This document shows, piece after piece, positions 1 to 5,871 of a DNA stretch of 18,115 nt; within the stretch, counting starts at the first letter, position 1, and every line of letters starts with the position of its first letter. Origin of the DNA: Candidatus Daviesbacteria bacterium GW2011_GWA2_42_7. GTDB taxonomy: Bacteria; Patescibacteriota; Microgenomatia; Daviesbacterales; UBA10151. The notes beneath the pieces are model-generated. The model worked only from the letters and a program-made list of their open reading frames with translations, had not been told where the DNA came from and did no database searches. A program made the translations under genes and the position numbers. The stretch spans positions 1-18,115 of the forward strand of contig LCEJ01000001.1 of the NCBI GenBank assembly GCA_000997105.1, read 5' to 3'.

Positions 1-1
1 T

Positions 2-523
2 TTTAATATGAAAGTTGTGGGGTTTGATGTCCGGCAAAGCCAGGAACTTACCAATTCCTTAGGTTTTAGTTATCTCCCTTTGCAGGAGCTTCTAAAAACT
101 GCCGATATTGTTACCATACATGTCCCCTACAGCCAGGAAACCCATCACCTGATAAATAAAGACAATATCTTTTTGATAAGAAAAGGGGCGCTTTTAGTCA
201 ACACTTCCCGGGGGGCGGTAGTAGAAACAGATGCCCTCTTCCAGGCTATAACCCAAGACCACTTAGGTGGGGCGGCTTTGGATGTTTTGGAAAGTGAAGG
301 GGAGTTGAAAGAGGAGGCAGAACTTTTATCAAACGGCAAGTTAAATGCTGAAAAAGCCAAAAGTGTTTTGGAGAACCATATTTTAATTGACCTGCCTAAT
401 GTGATAATCACCCCCCATATGGCTTTTTATACTAAAGAAGCAGAGGAATCTATAATGGAAACAACAACAAATAATATTAAAGGTGTTTTAGCAGGTACTC
501 CACAAAACATAGTTAACCCTTAA
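2..523 (+). CDS. D-isomer specific 2-hydroxyacid dehydrogenase (probable D-lactate dehydrogenase), 5' truncated by window edge
   Basis: This is the C-terminal half of an NAD-dependent D-2-hydroxyacid dehydrogenase, which reduces a 2-keto acid such as pyruvate to the D-hydroxy acid in the cytoplasm. The frame is open to the left edge (F-N before the ATG at 8), and MKVVGFDV matches the strand after the Rossmann GxGxxG loop, so the true start lies outside the window. Counting from that ATG, the catalytic triad is visible: Arg68 in NTSRGAVVE, Glu97 in DVLESEGE (29 residues after the Arg, the family spacing), and His137 in ITPHMAFYT. The protein ends in NIVNP. The neighbouring gpmA-eno-ppsA genes make pyruvate the likely substrate, giving a fermentative step. 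D-lactate specificity is inferred; a glyoxylate or phosphoglycerate dehydrogenase cannot be excluded. Confidence 0.88.
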   Translation, partial: FNMKVVGFDVRQSQELTNSLGFSYLPLQELLKTADIVTIHVPYSQETHHLINKDNIFLIRKGALLVNTSRGAVVETDALFQAITQDHLGGAALDVLESEGELKEEAELLSNGKLNAEKAKSVLENHILIDLPNVIITPHMAFYTKEAEESIMETTTNNIKGVLAGTPQNIVNP

Positions 524-541
524 TTTATTTAATTTTATTAT

Positions 542-563
542 GCGACTTTTGCCGAAAAGTCGC
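542..563. repeat. Perfect 9-bp hairpin after the dehydrogenase gene
   Basis: GCGACTTTT at 542-550 pairs exactly with AAAAGTCGC at 555-563 around a GCCG loop, 18 nt after the dehydrogenase stop. No T-run follows on the + strand, so it is not a standard intrinsic terminator. It could still stabilise the mRNA 3' end. It is the first of several inverted repeats in the 524-892 gap, which has no convincing gene. Confidence 0.6.
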
Positions 564-599
564 CCAAACTCTGCCCGCAGAAAGTCGGGCTATTCGTTC

Positions 600-666
600 G
601 GGCTTGTTAAATCGGGGGATGGCACCCCCTCCGCCATAAATGCGGGCTCCCCCTAATAACAAGCCC
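600..666. repeat. Nested palindromic element A in the dehydrogenase-gpmA gap
   Basis: The outer stem GGGCTTGTTA (600-609) pairs perfectly with TAACAAGCCC (657-666). Inside it GGGGGA (614-619) pairs with TCCCCC (648-653), and TGGC (620-623) with GCCA (633-636). The whole 67 nt can fold as one interrupted stem-loop on either strand. TGCCCGC (572-578) can also pair with GCGGGCA (694-700) around it. The element could be a MITE-like repeat or a structured RNA; the sequence alone does not decide. Confidence 0.6.
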
Positions 667-720
667 TCACTCACTTAACGCCCTTTATTTCAAGCGGGCA
701 ATAGATAATACTCTATTATT

Positions 721-849
721 CTTTTACTGGAACAAAGGCCGTTAAAAATTTGTCGAAGTTGATGTCAGGGGGAGGTCCGGCTCTGCCGGAGGGGGCAAAC
801 TTTCCCCCGACTAGCGACGAGACAAATTTAGGCCGACTTCCTGTAAAAG
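721..849. repeat. Nested palindromic element B in the dehydrogenase-gpmA gap
   Basis: A 129-nt stretch folds back on itself through successive stems: 721-732 with 838-849 (11 of 12 pairs), GGCC 737-740 with 831-834, AAATTTGTC 746-754 with GACAAATTT 821-829, GTCAGGGGGA 764-773 with TCCCCCGAC 803-811 (one bulged A), and TCCGGC 776-781 with GCCGGA 785-790. It shares the central GGGGGA/TCCCCC stem with the element at 600-666. A dead palindromic mobile element is the simplest reading; a transcribed structured RNA is the alternative. Confidence 0.65.
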
Positions 850-857
850 GGTTTTTG

Positions 858-880
858 CACACTTTTTCTAAAAAAGTGTG
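858..880. repeat. Perfect 10-bp hairpin just 3' of gpmA
   Basis: CACACTTTTT (858-867) and AAAAAGTGTG (871-880) form a perfect 10-bp stem with a CTA loop, 12 bp beyond the gpmA stop. The position fits transcript-end formation for the gpmA-eno-ppsA group. However, neither strand has a T-run after the stem, so terminator function is only a guess. Confidence 0.5.
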
Positions 881-892
881 AGAAGAAATAAT

Positions 893-1498
893 TTAGTCTT
901 TCTTAATTTCTTTAGAAATTATTTTTCCTTCAGGGTCTATTTGGTAGATATATATTCCCCCCGTTTCTATTTCTAAATTAGGAATTTCTTCATCCGGAAT
1001 ATTTTCCAAAAATTTTATTAAAGCCCGAAGGGAATTCCCATGTGCCACTACCAAAACATTTTTCCCTGTCTTTAGTTCAGGTAATATATTTTCCTGATAA
1101 TAGGGCACGGCCCTCCCGTAAACATCCTTTAAAGTTTCTCCATTAGGTACAGGTTCATCCCAACCCCTCCTCCATTTTAAGTATTGATCCTCTCCATACA
1201 TCTCCTCCACCTCTAACTTATTTTTCCCGGTTAGGTCCCCGTAATCCCTTTCATTTAAAGCAGCGGCTTCTGTGGTTGATATCTCTCCTACTACACCCTT
1301 AATCTCCTCTAAACTTTGTTGTGCTCTTCTTAAAGCCGAAGTGAAAGCTATATCAAAGGAAATATCTTTTAAAAGCTCCCCATCTTTTTTGGCAACATCC
1401 CTTCCCTCTTCATCCAAGCTAATATCAGTCAGCCCCGTCCAGGCATTAACCTTATTCCAAGTCGACTCCCCATGTCTTACTAAAACTAAATATGCCAT
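893..1498 (-). CDS. gpmA: 2,3-bisphosphoglycerate-dependent phosphoglycerate mutase (short form)
   Basis: GpmA interconverts 3-phosphoglycerate and 2-phosphoglycerate in glycolysis. The histidine-phosphatase fold is clear: LVRHGESTWN holds the phosphorylated His9, Arg57 lies in SALRRAQ, Glu83 in LNERDYGDLTG, and the second histidine, His153, in VAHGNSLRAL. At 201 residues it is shorter than the ~230-250 residue E. coli type. The missing part lies between RRGWDEPVP and NGETLKD, where the long-form lid insertion normally sits; NGETLKD corresponds to the L-T-E-S-L region. Its ATG overlaps the end of eno by 13 nt, so the two are probably translationally coupled and act in consecutive glycolytic steps. 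A related phosphatase is possible, but the KYGDEQ-like and WRRG blocks favour the mutase. Confidence 0.92.
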   Translation of the reverse strand: MAYLVLVRHGESTWNKVNAWTGLTDISLDEEGRDVAKKDGELLKDISFDIAFTSALRRAQQSLEEIKGVVGEISTTEAAALNERDYGDLTGKNKLEVEEMYGEDQYLKWRRGWDEPVPNGETLKDVYGRAVPYYQENILPELKTGKNVLVVAHGNSLRALIKFLENIPDEEIPNLEIETGGIYIYQIDPEGKIISKEIKKD

Positions 1499-2586
1499 TT
1501 TTCCTCAATCTCCACTAATCTCTGATATTTTACCAGCCTAGCCTCTTGCAATGGACAACCCGATTTTAGGCCGTCTGCCCCAAGTCCTACTGCTAAATCC
1601 GCAATGAAAGTATCTTTGGTTTCCCCTGACCTATGGGAAACAATAATTTTCCAGCCGAAGCTTTTGGCTAAGTTGGCAGCTCTTATAGTTTCTGTGACAG
1701 ACCCTATCTGGTTAGGTTTTATTATTACGGCGTTGATGGCATTTTTTTCATGGGCTATTTTTATACTTTCCGGATTTGTAGTTGTTATATCATCCCCCAC
1801 TATCCAAACCTTTTCCCCCATAGTTTTATCCCCTACTAAATACAAACCATCATGAAAAAAAGTTGAGGCCGCCACATCCAAACCTAACCTATAATTCTCA
1901 GCAAGGCCTGGCCTTGCAAGCCTCAGCAAGGCCTGGCCTTGCAAGAACTCCAGACCTACTAAAGGATCATTTGAGGGGATTGTATACCCTCCCTCATCCC
2001 CTTGCCTTAAATGTTCATACTTTTGGTGGATCTCCTCCCCTAAACTTCTAATCACCAACATCACCTCTGCCAAACTTTCTTTAGGAGAATTTATCTGGGG
2101 GATATAAAGATATTCCTGGAAAGGCAATCCCGCACCATTCGGTGCAGGATGAATGTGCACCCCTCCTTCGATTAGATTAAAAAGACAAAGAGGCAGCTTT
2201 TCGGCCTTTACCCCGGAAATTTTAGCAATCTCCTCATATAACTCTAAACCGTCTGCCTTTGCCAAAAGTTTAGTAAATCCTAAACTTAAAACCAAAATTA
2301 AATTCCCCCCCAGGTTTTCCTTTTTCGGAGTCCCGTCCAGGGAGATTAAAAAATTATCAAATTCTTCCAGGGAGGAAAAATCTTTTTCCAAAAGTTGGGA
2401 CTTAATTTCAGTAAATTTTTCCAATGCCTTTTTAGGTTCCAAAACAAAAGCCTCGTTTTTCCCTTTGCTTTTCCCGGAAGGTACAGAAGCTGTAACCCTA
2501 TATTCCCCGGAGATTATCTCTGCCTCTAATGTATCCTCACCCCTGGAATCCGGAATTATATTTAACTGAATATTAGTAATTGTCAT
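1486..2586 (-). CDS. eno: Enolase, divergent, with an internal deletion removing a metal ligand
   Basis: Enolase dehydrates 2-phosphoglycerate to PEP. Numbering from the upstream ATG at 2595, most of the active site is present: PSGKS loop, His147 in GGVHIHP, Glu161 in FQEYL, Glu201 in GDEGG, metal ligand Asp240 in LGLDVAAS, metal ligand Asp269 in VGDD, general base Lys293 in IIKPNQIGSVTET, His321 in SHRSGET and Lys344 in LKSG. Only 29 residues separate the two Asp ligands, against 71 in E. coli, so the block carrying the third ligand (Glu in SIED) is missing. Total length is at most 369 residues against about 430. I start at the internal ATG (2586): AGGA lies 8 nt upstream and MTITNIQ fits the family N-terminus; the ATG at 2595 is the alternative. 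Residues 218-233 come from a tandem palindromic repeat. Confidence 0.9.
   Translation of the reverse strand: MTITNIQLNIIPDSRGEDTLEAEIISGEYRVTASVPSGKSKGKNEAFVLEPKKALEKFTEIKSQLLEKDFSSLEEFDNFLISLDGTPKKENLGGNLILVLSLGFTKLLAKADGLELYEEIAKISGVKAEKLPLCLFNLIEGGVHIHPAPNGAGLPFQEYLYIPQINSPKESLAEVMLVIRSLGEEIHQKYEHLRQGDEGGYTIPSNDPLVGLEFLQGQALLRLARPGLAENYRLGLDVAASTFFHDGLYLVGDKTMGEKVWIVGDDITTTNPESIKIAHEKNAINAVIIKPNQIGSVTETIRAANLAKSFGWKIIVSHRSGETKDTFIADLAVGLGADGLKSGCPLQEARLVKYQRLVEIEEKWHI
1897..1945. repeat. 25-bp tandem palindromic repeat inside eno
   Basis: Two identical 24-nt copies (1897-1920 and 1922-1945, period 25) each contain the perfect palindrome GCAAGGCCTGGCCTTGC. Because 25 is not a multiple of three, the same DNA is read in two frames within enolase, as LQGQALLR and then LARPGLAE. 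It replaces the variable segment just before the LDVAAS strand. Confidence 0.9.
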
Positions 2587-2597
2587 TGATCTCATCC

Positions 2598-2660
2598 TGT
2601 CATTCCGGGCTTGACCCGGAATCCATATTATATAGATCCCGTATCAAGTACGGGATGACA
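2598..2660. repeat. Double-hairpin palindromic repeat between ppsA and eno
   Basis: The ends TGTCAT and ATGACA are inverted. Hairpin 1 is ATTCCGGG (2602-2609), loop CTTGA, CCCGGAAT (2615-2622). Hairpin 2 is ATCCCGTA (2636-2643), loop TCAAG, TACGGGAT (2649-2656). The two loops are reverse complements, and hairpin 2 is a diverged inverted copy of hairpin 1 with compensating changes. It is a REP/MITE-like element filling the whole ppsA-eno gap. Confidence 0.85.
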
Positions 2661-3140
2661 TTAATGTTTTTGTTCTTCCTCATAAATCTTTATAGTAGTT
2701 TTTATCACAGAATCAGGGTTTAAGGAAATACTTTCAATCCCGCATTTGACCAAAAACTGGGCAAACTCCGGATAATCAGAAGGGGCTTGACCACAAATCC
2801 CGATATATTTTCCCCGGGCCTTACATTTTTTTATTACCTCGGCAATCAAATATTTTACCGCCTCATTGTTTTCATTACTAATACTTCTGATCTGCTCATT
2901 ACCGTCCCTGTCCATCCCCAACGTCAACTGGGTTAGGTCGTTACTGCCAATACTCATTCCGTCAAAAACTTTCAAAAAATCATCCGCTAAAACTACGTTA
3001 TCGGGGATTTCACACATTACATAAACTTTAAGACTTTCCGATTTTTTAAGTCCGTTATCTTTCATCACTTTTAAAACCTTCTTCCCTTCCTCGGGTGTCC
3101 GGCAGAAAGGCACCATAACCGAGACATTAGTAAGCCCCAT
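2661..3140 (-). CDS. ppsA: Phosphoenolpyruvate synthase, C-terminal fragment of a frameshifted gene
   Basis: This is the PEP/pyruvate-binding C-terminal barrel of PEP synthase, which interconverts pyruvate + ATP with PEP + AMP + Pi. Counting from the ATG at 3140, Glu44 lies in VMCEIPDN, Asn67 in SIGSNDLTQLTLG and catalytic Cys116 in GICGQAPSD. The homologous frame extends upstream of this ATG to about 3227, encoding WRGASRYYHP and then LEVRAIKKVREE, so the ATG is internal rather than a real start. The N-terminal part lies in another frame (3173-4951). Between them about 41 conserved residues, including the VIVRxSDFK arginine, are absent. As written the gene cannot make an intact enzyme; it is either a pseudogene or an assembly or sequencing error. 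Confidence 0.88.
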   Translation of the reverse strand: MGLTNVSVMVPFCRTPEEGKKVLKVMKDNGLKKSESLKVYVMCEIPDNVVLADDFLKVFDGMSIGSNDLTQLTLGMDRDGNEQIRSISNENNEAVKYLIAEVIKKCKARGKYIGICGQAPSDYPEFAQFLVKCGIESISLNPDSVIKTTIKIYEEEQKH

Positions 3141-3172
3141 CTCTTCCCTTACTTTTTTAATAGCGCGAACCT

Positions 3173-4951
3173 CTAAAATAAAAGCTTGTATAAAATCGGG
3201 GTGGTAATACCGCGATGCCCCCCGCCAACTTTAGCAACCCCGAAAGCCAACTCATTAATATAAAATTTTGTCTTGTCAGGGTAACCTACAGTTTTTTCAT
3301 CAACCTTTTTCTTTATATCATCCGGAAGGTTGTTGTAATTTATTAAAGCCATTGGGTGGATACCGATAGAGCCTGCAATAATAAACTCTTCCCGGGCTAA
3401 CCCCACCCCGTCATTTGGTAAAAATGATTTTTCAAAAGCAGTCTCGGGGGTTGCGATATTTAACATAACTTTAGTCTTGGGGTCGGGAATTTTTAAAACA
3501 TCCTGCTCTGCAATTTTAAATTTTAATAATCCCTCAAAAACCAAGCCGTCTGATCCGGTAGTATCAACAGTAACTTGATCTCCCGTCTTAATTTTTTTAG
3601 TGGCATCCTCAGAACCCACAATACAAGGGATCCCAAGCTCCCGGGAAACTATCGCCGCATGGGAAGTCCTTCCGCCTTTATCGGTTACAATCGCCGCCGC
3701 AATTTTCATAATCGGCTCCCAATCCGGGTCAGTCATCTCCGTCACTAAAATCTCACCCTCTTTAAACTGGTGTATATCTTTTGGATTTAAAATTACCCGG
3801 GCTAAACCCTTGGCAATACTGCTCCCAACCGAAGCACCCCGGACAATCTCTTTCCCTTTATCCTGCAGGATATACTCTTTAATTTTGGAAAGGTCTCTTT
3901 CTGAATGTACCGTCTCCGGCCTGGCCTGGACAATAAAAAGTTCCCCGGACTGCCCGTCTTTAGCCCACTCCAGATCCATCGGCGTCCATTTTTTATTTTT
4001 ATCGGTGTAGTGTTTTTCTACAACCGCCGCCCAAGTAGCAAGTTTTAAAATTTCCTCATCCGATAAAATAAAAGTTTTCCTCTCTTCCAAAGATGTCTCC
4101 ACAATCTTTGTAGGATTATCGCTTTTCCCATATACCATCTTCCTATTTTTAAACCCAAGCTTTTTCCCGATAATCGGCCGGAAAGTTTTTCTGCTTATTA
4201 ATCCGCTCTTTTTACCCAAAGTCCTTTTATAAACCAAATATTCATCCGGGGTTACCTCTCCCTGCACAATCATCTCCCCTAACCCCCAGGAACCATTTAT
4301 TAAAACCACATCAGGAAAACCACTCTCGGTATCTAAGGTAAACATAATCCCCGAACACGCAAGGTCTGAGCGGACCATCTTTTGTACCCCTACGGATAAG
4401 GCAACCTGAAAATGGTCAAAACCTTTATCTACCCTGTAAGAGATCGCCCGGTCGGTAAAAAGCGAGGCCATGGCCGCCCTAACCGCCACCAGGATATCTT
4501 CTGCCCCCCGGATATTAAGATAGGTCTCATGTTCCCCGGCAAAAGAGGCCCCCGGTAAATCTTCGGCGGTAGCAGAAGAACGGACGGCAAAATCCGCCAT
4601 TTTACCATACCTTTTCTCAGCTTCTTTATGGGCTTTTACAATTGCCTCTCTTAAATCTTTGGGAAACTCTGTTTCTTTAATTTTTCCCCGAATAACCTTA
4701 GCTTTTTCAGCCAAACTTTTCAGGTTCTTGGTGTCTAACCCTTCCAAAGTTTCTCTAATAAACTTATCCAACCCTGTTTTTTGGAGAAAATACCTGTAGG
4801 CAGCAGCTGTGACAGCATATCCTCCGGGTATTTTAATGCCGTATGGGGTTAAGGATTTTATCATCTCCCCCAAAGAGGCATTTTTACCCCCTACCTCCGG
4901 AACATCTTCAATCCCTACCTTGTGAAGAGGCACTGTGAATCTTTGGCTCAT
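3173..4951 (-). CDS. ppsA: Phosphoenolpyruvate synthase, N-terminal fragment of a frameshifted gene
   Basis: This part carries the ATP-grasp nucleotide-binding domain (residues ~1-345: VGGKNASLGEM, FAVRSSATAEDLPGASFAG, WGLGEMIVQGEV and FIVQARPETV), the swivelling phosphohistidine domain (GGRTSHAAIVSRELGIP, His431), and the start of the C-terminal barrel with Arg520 in GVGLAREEF. Homology stops at ELAFGVAK (about position 3230); the remaining residues to the stop are out-of-frame product. The continuation is found in another frame downstream. PEP synthase may run in the catabolic direction in organisms without pyruvate kinase, which fits the adjacent eno, gpmA and lactate dehydrogenase-like gene, but that is inference. 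The start MSQRFTVPL is normal for the family. Confidence 0.9.
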   Translation of the reverse strand: MSQRFTVPLHKVGIEDVPEVGGKNASLGEMIKSLTPYGIKIPGGYAVTAAAYRYFLQKTGLDKFIRETLEGLDTKNLKSLAEKAKVIRGKIKETEFPKDLREAIVKAHKEAEKRYGKMADFAVRSSATAEDLPGASFAGEHETYLNIRGAEDILVAVRAAMASLFTDRAISYRVDKGFDHFQVALSVGVQKMVRSDLACSGIMFTLDTESGFPDVVLINGSWGLGEMIVQGEVTPDEYLVYKRTLGKKSGLISRKTFRPIIGKKLGFKNRKMVYGKSDNPTKIVETSLEERKTFILSDEEILKLATWAAVVEKHYTDKNKKWTPMDLEWAKDGQSGELFIVQARPETVHSERDLSKIKEYILQDKGKEIVRGASVGSSIAKGLARVILNPKDIHQFKEGEILVTEMTDPDWEPIMKIAAAIVTDKGGRTSHAAIVSRELGIPCIVGSEDATKKIKTGDQVTVDTTGSDGLVFEGLLKFKIAEQDVLKIPDPKTKVMLNIATPETAFEKSFLPNDGVGLAREEFIIAGSIGIHPMALINYNNLPDDIKKKVDEKTVGYPDKTKFYINELAFGVAKVGGGHRGITTPILYKLLF

Positions 4952-4990
4952 TATTTAATACTAACATGAAGCTTAAAAAATTCGCACCCT

Positions 4991-5185
4991 TCAGTAAAGA
5001 GGTGACTGGGATTGGGGAGCAGAAGTTGCGCCGGGCACCTGGTAACCACCGCCGCGAGCCAAAACAAAATAGTAGATTAGCCCATACACTACGGCAGCTA
5101 TTACAAGATAGATTACAACCCACTGCCAGAGCGGCCTCTTGCCATAACCACCACCTGACCTGTCTTTGTTCTCTTGGTTGTCCAT
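4991..5185 (-). CDS. Small single-helix membrane protein of unknown function
   Basis: This is a 64-residue protein with a charged, glycine-rich N-terminus (DNQENKDRSGGGYGKR), one hydrophobic helix at about residues 19-42 starting LWQWVVIYLV, and a Pro/Ser/Gln-rich tail. Positive residues before the helix suggest the N-terminus is cytoplasmic and the tail outside. AGAAGAA precedes the ATG, and a plausible promoter lies just upstream. The stop is 39 bp before ppsA. I know no function for it; similar short KRPLWQW..YLV proteins occur, as I recall, in Microgenomates genomes. Coding status is supported by the sensible composition and regulatory context, not by a recognised domain. Confidence 0.7.
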   Translation of the reverse strand: MDNQENKDRSGGGYGKRPLWQWVVIYLVIAAVVYGLIYYFVLARGGGYQVPGATSAPQSQSPLY

Positions 5186-5205
5186 TTCTTCTGTTATTAT
5201 ATAAT
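5178..5205 (+). promoter_or_regulatory. Candidate sigma70-like promoter for the uracil-DNA glycosylase gene
   Basis: TTGTCC (5178-5183) and a consensus TATAAT (5200-5205) are separated by 16 nt, about 40 nt upstream of the ATG at 5244. No good Shine-Dalgarno stands immediately before that ATG. It overlaps an opposing promoter, making this a compact divergent control region. Confidence 0.5.
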
Positions 5206-5231
5206 ATACTTCACCGGTAGGATGTAAGCAA
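5203..5231 (-). promoter_or_regulatory. Candidate promoter for the small membrane protein and ppsA
   Basis: On the - strand, TTGCTT (5231-5226) and TATATT (5208-5203) have a 17-nt spacer. A second TATAAT lies at 5201-5196. Transcription would begin about 10 nt before the ATG at 5185. The overlap with the + strand promoter suggests that the two directions compete. Confidence 0.45.
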
Positions 5232-5243
5232 GTTCACCATCTT

Positions 5244-5852
5244 ATGGACAAGAAGAAGCAACTCCAAGACCTTAAAGCCCAAATGGAAGCCGATAAATCC
5301 TTACCCCTCCGGGACACTGCCACCCAACTGGTTTTCGGGGAAGGGAACCCGGACTCTGAAATTTACTTTTTAGGTGAAGCCCCGGGATATTGGGAGGACC
5401 AAAAAGGGAGGCCGTTTGTAGGTCTTGCCGGAAAATTACTGGACGAGTTAATTCAAAGTCTAGAGTTAAAGCGTGAGGATGTTTATATCTCCAACGTTGT
5501 CCGTTTCCGCCCGCCGGAAAACCGCGATCCTACCCCGGAAGAGATTACTGCCTTTGCACCGTATGTTGACCGGGAAATTGAAATTATCAACCCAAAAATA
5601 ATTGTCACCTTGGGCCGGTTTTCCATGGGAAAGTTTTTACCGGGCGTTAAAATTTCCCAAGTCCACGGAAAAATCCATCAGGTTTCTTGGCACGGTCAAG
5701 AAACTACTGTCGTCCCGATGTACCACCCGGCAGCAGCCCTACGGGCCGGCGAAATTATGAAACAATTAAAGGCAGATTTCCAGGTCATCCCCGAGGCTCT
5801 TAAAAAAATTCCGGAGCCACAATTAAAACCGGAACAGTTAAGCCTGGTTTAA
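5244..5852 (+). CDS. Family 4 type uracil-DNA glycosylase lacking the iron-sulfur cysteines
   Basis: This enzyme excises uracil from DNA at the start of base-excision repair. Motif A, GEAPGYWEDQKGRPFVG (residues 44-60), YISNVVRFRPPENRDP and the catalytic-loop YHPAAALR (His161) are typical of family 4 UDGs. The four cysteines that hold the 4Fe-4S cluster in the Thermus enzyme align with Asp17, Leu20, Phe88 and Phe104, and the whole 202-residue protein has no cysteine. FGEGNPDSEI, GRPFVGLAGKLLDELI and the NPKIIVTLG strand keep the fold, so it is probably active without a cluster. It is transcribed alone on the + strand and ends 19 bp from the end of rpsI, with no visible terminator between them. 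Confidence 0.9.
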   Translation: MDKKKQLQDLKAQMEADKSLPLRDTATQLVFGEGNPDSEIYFLGEAPGYWEDQKGRPFVGLAGKLLDELIQSLELKREDVYISNVVRFRPPENRDPTPEEITAFAPYVDREIEIINPKIIVTLGRFSMGKFLPGVKISQVHGKIHQVSWHGQETTVVPMYHPAAALRAGEIMKQLKADFQVIPEALKKIPEPQLKPEQLSLV

Positions 5853-5871
5853 ACCTCTTATTTCTAAACTA

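Noticed and set aside
8..523. A complete short dehydrogenase starting at the ATG at 8.
   Set aside because: The frame is open to the left edge and the sequence begins in the middle of the NAD-binding fold, so it is a window-edge truncation.
542..563. Intrinsic terminator for the dehydrogenase gene.
   Set aside because: The stem is perfect but no T-run follows; kept only as a hairpin.
578..592. CAGAAAGTCGGGC resembles the conserved GGAAAGUCCGGGC of RNase P RNA.
   Set aside because: The match is imperfect, and the other conserved RNase P regions (such as the ACAGAA..GGCUUA part) are not found in the 524-892 gap on either strand.
4908..5123. A 71-residue - strand frame and an 84-residue + strand frame overlapping the small membrane protein region.
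   Set aside because: Both overlap ppsA or the membrane-protein gene in other frames and have unlikely compositions (Cys/Ser- or Arg/His-rich).
5853..5871. Terminator between the converging UDG and rpsI genes.
   Set aside because: Only 19 bp separate the stops and I see no stem-loop or T-run there; a terminator could lie inside a coding end.
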